Below, piece after piece: positions 1 to 10,095 of a stretch of 64,000 bases of DNA. A program made the position numbers and the translations under genes. This stretch comes from Brasenia schreberi. Taxonomy: Eukaryota > Streptophyta > Magnoliopsida > Nymphaeales > Cabombaceae. Every line of letters starts with the position of its first letter. The first letter of the stretch is position 1. The stretch covers positions 29,640,001 to 29,704,000 of the forward strand of contig JAYKKT010000091.1 of the NCBI GenBank assembly GCA_036023115.1, given 5' to 3'. The notes beneath the pieces were generated by a model. It did no database searches. It saw nothing but the letters and a program-made list of their open reading frames with translations, and was not told where the DNA came from.

Positions 1-2
1 GG

Positions 3-412
3 AGCATCTCTAGCTGCAATATCAATTGAGCCATCCTGGTTTATCATCTCAAGCAGCATCTCTGGCTACAATATAAACTTAGCCTTCCTAGCTAATCATC
101 TCAAGCAGCATCTCTAGCTATAATATCAACTCAGCCATCGTGGCTCATCATCTCAAGCAGCATCTCTGGCTGCAACATCATCTCAGCCCTCCTTGTTGAT
201 CATCTCAAGCAGCATCTCTAGCTGCAATATAAACTTAGCCTTCCTAGCTAATCATCTCAAGCAAGATCTCTAGCTGCAACATCAACTCAGCCCTCCTGGC
301 TGATCATCTCAAGCAGCATCTATGGCTGTAACATCAACTCAGCCTTCCTAACTGATCATCTCAAGCAGTATCTCTGGCTACATCATTACCTCTGCCTTCT
401 TAGCTGATCATC
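3..412. repeat. 52-bp tandem repeat (minisatellite), about 8 copies
   Basis: Copies begin at about 3, 55, 107, 159, 211, 263, 315 and 367. Each starts AGCATCTCT(A/G)GCT and ends GATCATCTCAAGC, and copies differ at several positions, so the array is old. The array continues to or beyond the left edge of the window. The period is not a multiple of three and copies carry stops, so a coding repeat is unlikely. Confidence 0.9.
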
Positions 413-1065
413 ATCATGACTTTCTTTATCACACGTGCACTAGTAATTTCTTCGAGGCTTTTGTAAAACAACTTAAACAATCAAGAACACATGGATAGCA
501 CATGACCCTTCTATGGGTGTCGGTTGCTCCCTCTCTCTTTCTTCTTCTCCATAAAGTGATTCGGCAGCTACACTTCAAAAAGTCATGTTTCTTCTACTCT
601 TAAGAAAGTTGATCTTTTGTGATAGGAGGTACTACTCCACCATACACACTTCATATGGCTTTTCCTGCGCCCCTTCACATGGTGGTTGCCGCCGATGTGT
701 TGGTTGGGTGCCCTCTCTACCACTCAAATAGCGAAATACAGACATCTTCTCATACTAGTCGATCTGCGTCCTTTCACATGGTGACTGCAGCCACTTTTTC
801 AGCCCTTTTGACTATTTACTTCAGCAACTCAAGGTTTTAACTTTTATGCTTCTTAGTGATACTGTCATATTCCATACCATCAAATTCCTCTGGCCTCTTC
901 TATGATTTGATTTGTCATACATGTGTAGTGAAACAATACTGATTTTCTGTATTCTATCTTTCCTTCTATTTCCATTCAGTTGTTTTTCCAATGAAGAAAT
1001 CATCACTACTGCTTCATACCTTCTTCAAAGTTTTTCTCTGAATTTTCAGCCCTCTTGAGCATTAT
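413..1065. other. No recognisable gene; possible captured sequence
   Basis: AT-rich sequence between the minisatellite and the PPR-like repeat. Short open frames exist on both strands (for example 619-840 plus and 821-1006 minus), but none shows a domain I recognise. Its position suggests it is part of the same composite element as the gene fragments at 1-3 kb. Confidence 0.4.
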
Positions 1066-1067
1066 AG

Positions 1068-1215
1068 CAAACTCTTGATATGCAGGTAAACAACTCTCTT
1101 AGGCATTTCATCAAACACTTGATGTGCAGTTGAATATTTCTCTTGGACATTTCATCAAACACTTGTCTTGCAGAGTGAAGTCTCTGTGAAACATTTCATC
1201 GAACAGTTGAAGTCT
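1068..1215 (-). repeat. 44-bp tandem repeat encoding PPR-like FDEM motifs
   Basis: Units start at 1068, 1112, 1156 and about 1200 (44-bp period, last unit partial). Read on the minus strand, the units translate as QLFDEMFHRDFTLQ, QVFDEMSKRN and QVFDEMPKRVV, each in a different frame because 44 is not a multiple of three. Q-(L/V)-F-D-E-M-P-x-R is the common end of plant pentatricopeptide repeats. I infer a small piece of a PPR gene was captured and tandemly duplicated. No longer PPR frame is present. Confidence 0.55.
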
Positions 1216-1287
1216 CTTTCTTCTTCTCTACCCATCATCATCCTCTTCAACTGCATCCTTTTTGAGTTCTTGGTCAGATTGTTTCTA

Positions 1288-1430
1288 CACAGATGATAGT
1301 TCCCATGGACACTGATTGTAATCACACTTGATAGGAGGCCACCAATCCAAAGTTGCACAGATGAAGTTGTCATACGTCTCTGCAATGTTAGTCACAGATT
1401 TAACCGTGATCTTAACTTGTTCATCTGCTA
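1288..1430 (-). pseudogene. Heparanase-like protein (GH79) exon fragment
   Basis: The minus-strand frame contains ICATLDWWPP followed by KCDYNQCPW, which closely resembles the N-terminal signature of plant heparanase-like (beta-glucuronidase, glycosyl hydrolase family 79) proteins, extracellular enzymes acting on glucuronate-containing polysaccharides. About 45 codons are readable, preceded by a short stretch resembling the pre-signature region (DEQVKITVKSV). The frame ends in TAG at 1285-1287 just where the family continues, and no other part of the protein is seen nearby. This is a fragment, not a gene. It lies in the same orientation as the neighbouring SWI/SNF and PP2C fragments. Confidence 0.7.
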
Positions 1431-1525
1431 TGACTTCACCACCAAATCTCACAAATTATTCTGCAAGAACGCTCTTTGTTATACGTGGGTTGTTGCCCAC
1501 CCAGAGTTGTCGAGATGGGTGCAGC

Positions 1526-1750
1526 TCATTGGTTTTCCAGGAAGGTGGTCAACCTTTCATTTTTTCTCTCTTCAATCATCCTCAGATATGCCTCTTGGTC
1601 ATCTGATTTCAGCACTTGGAACCTAAAAGCCATTCTCCTCTTGTAGCTTGCTGTCTTTGCCTTCCATACCATGCCTGTGCTTGATTTTGGAATTCACGAT
1701 ATGAATTAAGCAACTCATTGAGAAACTCTCTCTTTTTGGTTTCAATTCGG
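1526..1750 (-). pseudogene. SWI/SNF chromatin-remodelling ATPase fragment (HSA region)
   Basis: Two overlapping minus-strand frames match the HSA/post-HSA region upstream of the ATPase domain in plant SNF2 proteins of the CHR12/CHR23 (MINU) type. The first reads KKREFLNELLNSYREF and then WYGRQRQQATR. After a frameshift near 1635-1645 the second reads LKSDDQEAYLRMIEERKNER and LTTFLE, ending at a stop at 1526-1528. In the family this segment binds actin-related proteins and precedes the helicase, none of which is present here. At about 75 codons with a frameshift this is a dead fragment. It lies between the PP2C and GH79 fragments in the same orientation. Confidence 0.7.
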
Positions 1751-1756
1751 GTTTTT

Positions 1757-2266
1757 TTTTTTCTTTTCTAATATTGACATCCTCTCCTCATCTCTTTTTC
1801 TCTCTCTTTTCTACTATTCACAGACTGGTTTTTAGCGGTGAATGGTTGATGCCCTTGCAGCCTTCTTGTGCCCCTTTTTATAGGCCACAAGTTGCCTATT
1901 GGATGTAGGATCAGACAAGGCAACTTCCCTTGTTATAGCTTAACGTAAAAAGGTAATGAATTGCTGTTGAAAGCCTTCCAAACTGGGACCAACGTTTGTT
2001 GTTGTTTATGCTGAAAAGGTAAGTGGGTGTTGCTGGTTCTGGCAGCTGTACATGGCCTTCCAAATCAGTCGATCGATTGCTGTGGGAAGTTGCCAAAATC
2101 AGTCTGCTCTAATTGGTGCAGCGTATGGCAAGTGGAGTTGTCTCTCCATGTTCATCCATCTTCAGCGTATCTTCATCATCTTCAATCAATACAGCTAGCT
2201 CGAGATGTGGCAGACGAAGCTAAAGAATGTGCAGGAGCTATTCTCCCATCGCCTCTAACAGAAACA
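1757..2266 (-). other. Unidentified sequence between captured fragments
   Basis: A 61-codon open frame (1911-2096, minus) and a longer stop-poor stretch up to the PP2C end (phrases such as LPEPATPTYLFSINNN) suggest more captured coding sequence, but I cannot assign a family. The plus-strand frame at 2027-2317 looks like its shadow. Confidence 0.35.
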
Positions 2267-2840
2267 TCAAAACTGGTCCCATTCGAGCTTGCTTTTGCTT
2301 GTAGGATTGTGATCTAGAATTACTACTGTGATGTCATCCTGAAAATGTCGCCTTACTCCTCGTTTGATCTTCTTCAAATCAGAACACAACAATTCTCTTT
2401 TCTTGGTTGCTTCTTGCAGTGCAACTTTGACAAGTCGCCTTACGCTTCCATTTTGTGGATGATGATGAACAAGATCAACCACTTCCTGGTTACTAAGATA
2501 CTCCTACGGCCCATCAAAAGCAAATATGATGAACTGATCACATGGTAGTAGTGTGTGAACCTCAATTGATGGCTCGACATTAAGTATTGGCCTTTTAATG
2601 CGTTGAGGAAGACGAAGTTTAGCATATAAAGGCTCCCTGTTGAATTCAGCCTTTTTTAGATATATATCACCAATTGATCTGGAAACCTGTGTAAGACTCT
2701 TCACACGCCATACGTTATGCTTCAATATTACAATATTTGAATCATTAGGATGCATGAATCGCCACTCCTGTCTTACAGATTCACTACTTGCCTTGTGTTC
2801 TGCAGACAACTACATGGGTTCTCCCTGAAAACCACCAAAC
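2267..2840 (-). pseudogene. Protein phosphatase 2C (clade D type) C-terminal fragment
   Basis: The minus strand encodes the C-terminal part of a plant PP2C Ser/Thr phosphatase: [44 protein letters not shown] and [20 protein letters not shown] followed by FQDDITVV. The SRSIGD and DDITVV motifs carry metal-coordinating Asp residues of the family. Two codons are stops in an otherwise continuous frame: TAG just before LSAEH (near 2812), and TAG after FDGP (near 2504) where the family has Trp (DGLWEHLS). The N-terminal half of the phosphatase is absent. No intron interrupts the roughly 190 codons. The frame is open upstream almost to the primer-binding site of the flanking LTR, suggesting capture by a retroelement. 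Confidence 0.85.
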
Positions 2841-2968
2841 TGAGAAAAAAACAGAGTCGACTCACCCGAGACCAAAGTACCGAAAACTCGCCAGAAACAT
2901 GCTTTGCTTGTATTAGACTCCACGATCACCACACGATTGACTATCTCCACTAATCTTTCCATTAATAA

Positions 2969-2980
2969 GCTCTGATACCA
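2969..2980 (-). other. Primer-binding site of LTR element X
   Basis: Minus-strand TGGTATCAGAGC, the initiator tRNA-Met primer site typical of plant copia elements, directly follows the CA end of the LTR at 2981. An ATG at 2962-2960 opens a frame running into the PP2C fragment. Confidence 0.8.
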
Positions 2981-3317
2981 TGTTGGAAAACATGGTTACG
3001 CAGCGGAGATTAAAATCACAAACATAAACGACCATTGAAGAGGAAATATGGAGATCAGAGGAGGGGGCGGACCTCTAATGGAGGTCGCCCCCCCTCTTTC
3101 TCTCTCTATCTTAATCACAAACTCTTAACCCTAATACAACTTATCAGCCCTTATATAAAGAGCTGTAAAATGTAAAATGACCAAAATACCCTTAGTGCAG
3201 AAAATTATCAAAATACCCTTACAACTTCGAACAATTACAATAATCTCTAAACATCAATTTTACTATCCTAAGACATTATATGTACTAAAACTTACTCTAA
3301 ACTCATATTCTTCAACA
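2981..3317 (-). mobile_element. LTR of element X (5' LTR, minus orientation)
   Basis: A 337-bp LTR with TGTTG...CAACA ends: minus-strand start TGTTGAAGAATATG at 3317, end TTTTCCAACA at 2981. A TATA-like TTTATATAAGG and a CT-rich leader are visible. The adjacent primer site on the low-coordinate side makes it a 5' LTR for an internal region running towards position 1, i.e. through the gene fragments. No second copy of this LTR is found in the window, so the 3' end is either outside or lost. It sits directly against the broken integrase end of element A. Confidence 0.75.
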
Positions 3318-4690
3318 ACATCCATAGAAATATATCTTCTATGAGTGTTAGGATCGTAGCAGATTTATCCTTTCTTTTCACAAGAATATCCAATGAAAAT
3401 GCATTTTATTTCCCTGGGATCAAACTTGTCTCTGAGTTGTTGATGAACATGCACATAACAAACACATCCAAATATTCTGGGAATAAGATGAAATGAATTC
3501 TCTTCAAGTTTAATCACTTTGAAAGGAGACTTTCCTGCAAGTGTCACAGTCAGAATTCTATTCATGATATATACTGCTGTGAGAATTGCTTCTGGCCAAA
3601 AGTATTTTGAAACATTGTGTTCAATAAGTAAGGTTCTAGCAATTTCCAATATATGTCGATTCTTTCGTTCTGCTACTCTATTCTGTTATGGTGTATAAAC
3701 ACAAGATGTCTGATGTATGATGCCATGAGCTTGAAGATACGATCCCAACTGAGCATTACAGTATTCTCCACCATTGTCTGATCTGAGTGTTTTAATAATA
3801 TAGCCAAACTGAGTCTTGATAAGATTATGAACTAGAGGGAAAATTGAAGAGATTTCTGACTTGGATTTCATTAGATAAACAAAAGTAATTCTTGAGAAAT
3901 CATCAATAAAGGTAACAAAGTTTTTGAAATTTCCAATAGAAGGTATCACACATGGTCCCCAAACATCAGAATGTATCAATTCAAATGGAACAACTGATCT
4001 TGATTCACTACTAGGAAATATAGCTCTATGATGTTTTGCTCTTTGACATACATCACACTGAATGACCACATCACTAGGAATAGAAAACGAAATAAACTCT
4101 CTTAATTTTGAAACAGGCAAATGTCCTAATCTACTATGCCAGATCTTTATTTCTTTTTCAGTAGTACTAGCTGCCAATGCTCTTTTCTGCCTTAAAATCT
4201 AATCTCCAAGTAAGATATATAATCCATTGCATAGTTCACCACGTCCAAAGATTCTGCCCGTCTTCAGATCCTGAAAAACACAACCATATGGAGAGAAAGT
4301 AACTGTACAATTCATGTCTCTAACTAGTGAACTTACTGAAAGTAGATTGACTGGGAATTCTGGAATATAAATCACTGAGTTAAGCTTGAGGTTATCTCTC
4401 TGAATTGTTCCCTTTCCTTCCATAGGAATCAAAGAGCCATTTGCTACTTTTACATATTGAGGAAATGAAGCTACTTCATATTGCATCAAGTTAGACTTAT
4501 TTCCTACCATATGATCAGTGGCTCCTGAGTCTATTATCCAATTAGAAAAAATCGTAGAATCTTTAAGAGAGCAATTACCGCTAATACTGTAGGAAGTAGG
4601 AGGACTCAATTCTATTTTTGACGATGAGGTTGAAGGTTGATCACATAGACGAGTTTCAATCTCTGCAAGTTGTTTCTTCAAGTCTGTCAT
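3318..4690 (-). pseudogene. Copia A protease and integrase
   Basis: Protease (4690-4199) keeps the catalytic signature WIIDSGATDHMV. Integrase follows: zinc-binding region WHSRLGHLPVSKL and CDVCQRAKHH, then the RNase H-fold core with FIDDFSR, LRSDNGGEY and the final Glu in VAERKNRH. Breaks: a stop between protease and integrase near 4198, a stop at 3686 after CVYTP, and a stop after CEKKG at 3362-3364. The C-terminal part (PRIFGCVCYVHV, YDPNTHRRYISMDV) runs straight into LTR X. RT and RNase H are absent. Confidence 0.85.
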
Positions 4691-4816
4691 TTCATCAAGA
4701 GGATTCTTTTCTGCTTTCTTCTTATATACTGTTGCTACATGACTGCCATAGTCTTTGTATTCTGTGGGCTTTCTGCCATAAGCTTTATATTCTGGTGGTT
4801 TTCCACTGATTTTTTA

Positions 4817-5677
4817 TCAATGCTCTCGTGTGTGTCCTCTTTTCCCACAATGTGTGCACTGTAATCTGTTCTTATCATCATAATTCTCATTCCTTCCTCC
4901 ATCATAATTTTGATTCCTTCCTCGTCCTCTGCCTCTAAATGAGTCTCTTCCTCTTTGGTAATTACTCTGTCCTCTACCAATAAATGCAGATTTCTCAGCT
5001 TGTATATATTCACCTTTCTCTAAATTCTTTCGATCTTCTTCTCTTAGTAGAAGTAAATATACTGTTCCAAGAGAAGGTAGTTCCTCCTTGCTCAATATAT
5101 TCAACTTAATTGATTCACATTCTGATGAAATTCCCCAGAGTAAATTAAACACTTTTTTAATTTCACCTTCAGTTGTTCTCTCCTTTACACAGTGGTTGCA
5201 CTTATTTTCCACAATAAGTCTCTGTTCATTCCAGAGTTCCCTTAATTCACTATAGTATTCATTGACAGATCTTGTCCCTTGGCGACATTTTCTTATTCTT
5301 TTAATAATCGCATATTCCTTTGCTATATTTCTTTATCTGGAATAGGCTTCTTCCATTGCTGACCAAATTTCAGTTGTTGATTCCATATACATAAAAGTCT
5401 TGCTAATAGAAGGATTCATAGATTGAATTAGCCATGAGCTTACTAGGGCATCATCTTTAGACCATCTTTCATACTCTGCATTGTTTCCTTCTAAAGGAGG
5501 TGGGCTCTGTTTCATAATAGGCATCTTTCCTCTATTTCGTAATACTAGTTCAATAGACCTCTTCCATTCTCTGTAATTTCTTCCATCTAGGCGAATATTC
5601 GTAATTTGGAATGGTTTCACTTTTTGATCATTTCCACATATAGGCGATAGTGATTCTTCTTTCATTCTTCCTTTCAT
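4817..5677 (-). pseudogene. Copia A gag (capsid, zinc knuckle)
   Basis: Starts at ATG 5677. The N-terminal part reads ITNIRLDGRNYREWKRSIE, the gag/UBN2-type capsid domain (ISKTFMYMESTTEIWSAMEE). After a stop at about 5333 the frame continues with NIAKEY, RQGTRSVNEYYSELRELW and VFNLLWGISSECESIK. It ends with an RG-rich segment (RGRGRGRNQN) and a zinc knuckle CTHCGKRGHTREH whose final Cys is replaced by a stop. Gag packages the RNA in virus-like particles. The product cannot be made intact. Confidence 0.85.
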
Positions 5678-6339
5678 GTTGATTCTCGCTTGTTTGAACT
5701 TAAATTTCTTCTTTCAACTGATTGATAACTGAACCTATGCCAATATTCCTGGAAAAACTAACTTAGTCTATTTTTGTCTATATGTATGCTGCTCTTGGTC
5801 AGGTAATACTGGAATACTTGATGCTTATTTGACTTCAGTCCACTGCGGCTCCAAGATAAGTTGAAGTTTTGCTAACTTAAATTGTAGTACAGAAAAACTG
5901 CCTGCTCCATGGTATGTCAATGCTTGTTGTTTTTACATATAATGACGCTGAGAATCTGTAAATTGTGCACTTCCAGGGTATATATCAATACTCTTGCTCA
6001 ATGTACGTTTCCCTTTTATGAAATCGATGAACTTGTTCAAATAAATATTCACGATATTAATTATAATCACACCTCTTTAAAAACGAAATCAGTGATCTTG
6101 TATCACGGCTAAATCATCAAATACCACAGCTAATCTCGATTTGAATCTGATTCCATTCACAATCGACTGAGTCAATATGGTTTCTGCAGTTTGTTATAAA
6201 CTTGCACTATATTTGATGGTATACTCCAGATTCCTTTCATCAACCCTTTAAAATACTAACAAGATATTTACTTGACACCTTTTCCAGGGTTAAACAAACG
6301 TGGTAGGCCGCTGTATTTGCATTCCACTCTTTGATACCA

Positions 6340-6686
6340 TGTTGGTTGATGAAGGATTAAACAATAAATTGATTCAAACGATTGTAGAATGGAGAAATAG
6401 GTTAGTCGGCCCATTCATCCTGCCACCACCTTTCTTTATTACTTTTCTTCATTATAACCCTAATGACAGTACACTATTATATAACCTTAATCTAACTTAA
6501 AGTACTAATATATCCTTAATAAGTATTAACCTTTACATCATTAATCACGGGCCCTAATGGATCTGAATTACAAGAACCACAATACAAACTAAAAAAGACC
6601 TAATACAATTAACTATACTAAGACACTTTTACCTTTAACTATATTAATCTAGACTCAGTACACTAATAACTTTATACGGGACAGTG
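6340..6686 (-). repeat. 5' LTR of copia A
   Basis: On the minus strand it ends CCAACCAACA at 6340, followed by the primer site. It matches, in reverse complement, the LTR of element B at 6834-7175 (shared CCCGTGATTAATGATGTAAA and TACTTTAAGTTAGATTA). The outer end is cut at about 6686 by the junction with element B. Confidence 0.8.
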
Positions 6687-7175
6687 TACATGCAAAGGAA
6701 TTCCAGTTAGAACATGTGCAATAAGGACATCAATGTGCAGATACGTTGACTAAGGCAGTTACTAGAGATCAACTTCAAAGATTATGCAGCAAGTTGGGTG
6801 TAACATCCATCTTTCACCCAACTTGAAGGGGAGTGTTGGAGATAATTAGTTCATGTAATTAGTTGGTTGTTAGTATGAGTCTAGATTAGTATAGTTAAAA
6901 GTGTCGTATTAAGTCTCCTATAATTCAGATCCTAATGGATCAGATTCGGATCCATTAAGACCCGTGATTAATGATGTAAAAGTCAATACTGATTAAGGGC
7001 ATATTAGTACTTTAAGTTAGATTAGAGTTATATATAATAGTCGACTGTCATTAGGGTTGTAAAAAGAAGAAGATAAAAAGGCAAGTGGCAGCAGCAATGA
7101 AGTAGCCGACCAACCTTGTTCTTCCTCCTTCCATTGTCTGATTCATCTTGTTGTTTAATGCTTCGTTAAATGACA
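6687..7175 (+). mobile_element. 3' end and 3' LTR of copia B
   Basis: 6687-6833 encodes the last residues of a copia RNase H (FQLEHVQ, CADTLTKAVTRDQLQRLCSKLG) and the polypurine-like CTTGAAGGGGAG. The LTR runs 6834 (TGTTGGAGA) to about 7175 (AATGACA). All upstream parts of B are missing. B and A have the same LTR family in opposite orientation, meeting at 6686. Confidence 0.75.
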
Positions 7176-7214
7176 CCGGTTATCATTCCAAAAAATTCTT
7201 TATATGTGTTTTTC

Positions 7215-10095
7215 AACTCCGCCCATATAAGGGATCACCCTTGCATTGCCGGTCCCAAGCCCGGATAAAGGAGGAGGGTTGTGTTAGGCTTCCAACAGCT
7301 AGCGTAAAACTTCATTGGATTTTTATAACATGGATTACAAAAATTATGAGTATTTCTTTGAGCATCCCCGCCTAGCAACGTGCTGCAGAGCCCGAATGCA
7401 GCAAAAAAGTAAGCAAGGGCCACTACATTTTTGCCCGAATGTAGTGAATCAATTGTAGAGAGGGTTCCCACATCATGGACGGGTGTGGGTAAAGAAGTTA
7501 GTCCCACTACATTGCCGCCCGAATGTAGTAAAAAAATTTCAGAGATGGTCTTCGCATTTTGATTATGGACGGATGCGGGGGGTAAGGAAGGTAGTCCTAG
7601 ATAATAAGATTCGTATTGGTTCTTGGAATATCGGAACATTATCGGGTAAGCTAATGGAGGTGGTAGATTCTATGATTCGGAGAAAGATTCATATTCTATG
7701 TTTACAAGAGATAAAATGGGTTGGAGAAAAAGCAAAGGAGATAGAGGATACAGGTTTTAAATTATTAAACTCAGGTAAAGAAAAGGCTCGAAACGGAGTT
7801 GGTATTATTATAAATAAAGATTTAAAGGAGAGTGTAGTAGACATACAACGATATGGTGACCGAATCATGACAATGAAATTAGTGTTAGGAGCAGAGGTTT
7901 TGAATATAGTTTGTGCTTACGCACCCCAAGTAGGACTAGAAGATAGTTTAAAGACAGTTTTTTGGGAAGAGTTAGATAAGGTGTTTCAAAAGATTCCATA
8001 AAGGGAGATGATTTGTTTAGGAGGAGATTTAAATGGACATGTCGGTAAAGAGGCATTAGGATATCAAGGGATTCATGGAAACTTTGGTTTTGGGGATATA
8101 AACGAGGAAGGTAGGGAGATTTTAAATTTTGCTATGGCATTTGATTTCTTTATAGTCAATACAATCTTCAAAAAATGAGATGAACATTTAATTACTTATA
8201 AGAGTGGCTTATCACAAACACAAATTGATTATTTTATTTGTAGAAAAAAAGATAGAGTGTGTTGCAAAGATTGTAAGGTAATTCCAGGAGAAAGCTTAAC
8301 CATGCAACATAGACTTTTAGTCATGGATTTAGAAATAAAAAAATGGACAAAGAAGAAAAGAGTGCATCGAGCTATTCATACTAAATGGTGGAACCTCAAA
8401 AGCGAGAAAGAAGATATATTTAAATAGAAAGTCCTTCAAGGAGATGTTTGGAATTATGTTGGCACACCTTGAGATATGTGGAACAATATGGCTATACATA
8501 TTAGGAAAGTGGTAAAATATATGTTAGGGGTATCTAAGGGAGGTGCACCAACACAAAAAGAAGCCTGGTGGTGGAGTGAAGTAGTACAAAATAAAATCAA
8601 GGCAAAGAGGGCATGTTACAAATTATATTATGCTAAGAAAACTAGTGAAACGTTAGAAGCATATAAGAAAGGAAAGAAGGAAGCGAAAAAGGCCGTTAGT
8701 GAAGCAAAAGCTAAGATTTGGGAGGACTTATATAAAAAACTCAACTCAAAAGAGGGTGAAAGAGATATTTTTAGGATAGTTAGGGCTAGAGATAAGAAAA
8801 CTAAAGATCTTAATTATGTTAGATGTATAAAAGACGAGGATGAAAAAATTCTAGTGGCAAATGATGATATAAGAAATAGATGGAAAAACTATTTTTATAA
8901 TCTTTTTAATAAAAATAAAGATGTTAGTATTAGTTTAGGAGATTTAGCCATGTCAGAAAAGTATATAAACCACAATTTCTATCGACGTATTCAAAAGAAT
9001 GAAGTCAAAGAGGCTCTTAAACATATGAAGGGTGGTAAATCGGTAGGATCAGATAATATTTCTATAGAAGTTTGGAAAATACTAGGAGAAATAGGAATCA
9101 CTTGACTCCCAAGACTATTTAATGAAATATGGAAAAACCAAAAGATGCCTGAGGAATAGAGAGCAAGTACACTTACACCCATATATAAGAACAAAGGAGA
9201 CATTCAAAATTGTGCGAATTATCGAGGTATCAAGTTAATGAGTCATACTATGAAATTATGGGAAAGAATTATCGAACGTAGGTTAAGACAAGTATCAAGT
9301 ACAACAGAGAACCAATTTGGATTCATGCCAGGCAGATCTACTATTGAAACGATTCACCTTTTGAGATGTCTTATGGAACATTTTAGAGTAAAAAAGAAAG
9401 ACCTTCACATGATATTTATTGATCTAGAAAAAGCTTATGATAGAATACCGAGGGAGGTTCTTTGGAGAACTTTGGAAAAAAGAGGTATCCCATTGACATA
9501 TATTAACCTTATAAGAGACAAGTATGATGATGCAAAAACATGTGTGAGGACTCATGAAGGAACAACAGACTTCTTTGAAGTTAATATTGGGTTACATCAA
9601 GGATCAACTTTAAGTCCATACTTATTTATAATGGTGATGGATGAGTTAACAAAACATATTCAAGATGAAGTACCTTGGTGTATGTTATTTGCATATGACA
9701 TTGTATTAGTGGAGGAGTCTAAGGAAAAAGTTAATAGAAAATTGGAACTATGGAGAGAAACATTAGAAGGCAAAGGCCTCCGACTCAGTAGAACAAAGAC
9801 AGAGTATGTGGAAAGTTTGATCATTTGGCTACTTCAGAGGACATAGAAATTAAAATTGGCACACATTGCATTCCCCAAAAGGAAAGTTTTAAATACTTAG
9901 GGTCAATTTTTCAGAGTGATGGAAGAATTGATGGAGATGTTACACATAGAATTAATGCTGGTTGGTTAAAATGGAGAGGAGCATCAGGTATTCTTTGTGA
10001 TAAGAAGATACCATTAAAATTAAAATGTAAATATTATAGAGCAGCAATTAGGCCTACCATGTTTTATGGTTCTGAGTGTTGGGTAGTTAATCATC
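7215..10095 (+). mobile_element. RTE-clade LINE, copy 1, 3' end lost
   Basis: The 5' untranslated region starts AACTCCGCCCATATAAGGG, shared with copy 2 at 60423 and the short derivative at 55475. It is followed by one endonuclease-RT open frame. The end (WVVNH at 10095) is cut by the LTR of copia D, removing the last roughly 100 codons seen in copies at 59.2 and 63.7 kb. RTE assignment rests on the single EN-RT ORF and on the (TTG)n tail seen in the other copies. Confidence 0.85.
7573..10095 (+). pseudogene. LINE endonuclease-reverse transcriptase (RTE type)
   Basis: The AP-type endonuclease begins IRIGSWNIGTLSGK, with QEIKWVGEK (catalytic Glu), CAYAPQVG, GGDLNGHVG and SQTQIDYF. RT motifs follow from about 9000: KEALKHMKGGKSVGSDNIS, QFGFMPGRSTIE, HMIFIDLEKAYDRIPRE, LHQGSTLSPYLF and the active-site box. 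That box reads MLFAYDIVLV, not FADD as in copy 3 near 59895, so the first catalytic Asp is Tyr. Stops occur near 8000, 8177, 8425, 8471, 9103 and 9158, and a frameshift near 9815. These enzymes nick DNA and reverse-transcribe at the nick; this copy is inactive. Confidence 0.9.

Larger units (their letters stand above)
3318..6686 (-). mobile_element. Ty1/copia element A, truncated (5' LTR, gag, protease, integrase)
   Basis: Reading minus: 5' LTR 6686-6340, primer site TGGTATCAAAGA at 6339-6328, about 650 bp of leader without a gene, then gag, protease and integrase. Reverse transcriptase and RNase H are missing. Integrase coding stops within the family's YDP...MDV segment at 3318, where LTR X begins. 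The 5' LTR lacks its outer end at 6686, where it meets element B in the opposite orientation. Confidence 0.85.

Noticed and set aside
1..412. Regular repeats resembling a CRISPR array
   Set aside because: Units are head-to-tail 52-bp repeats without unique spacers, in a plant genome full of eukaryotic elements.
2027..2317. 96-codon plus-strand frame
   Set aside because: Overlaps the minus-strand captured block and the PP2C end; no recognisable domain.
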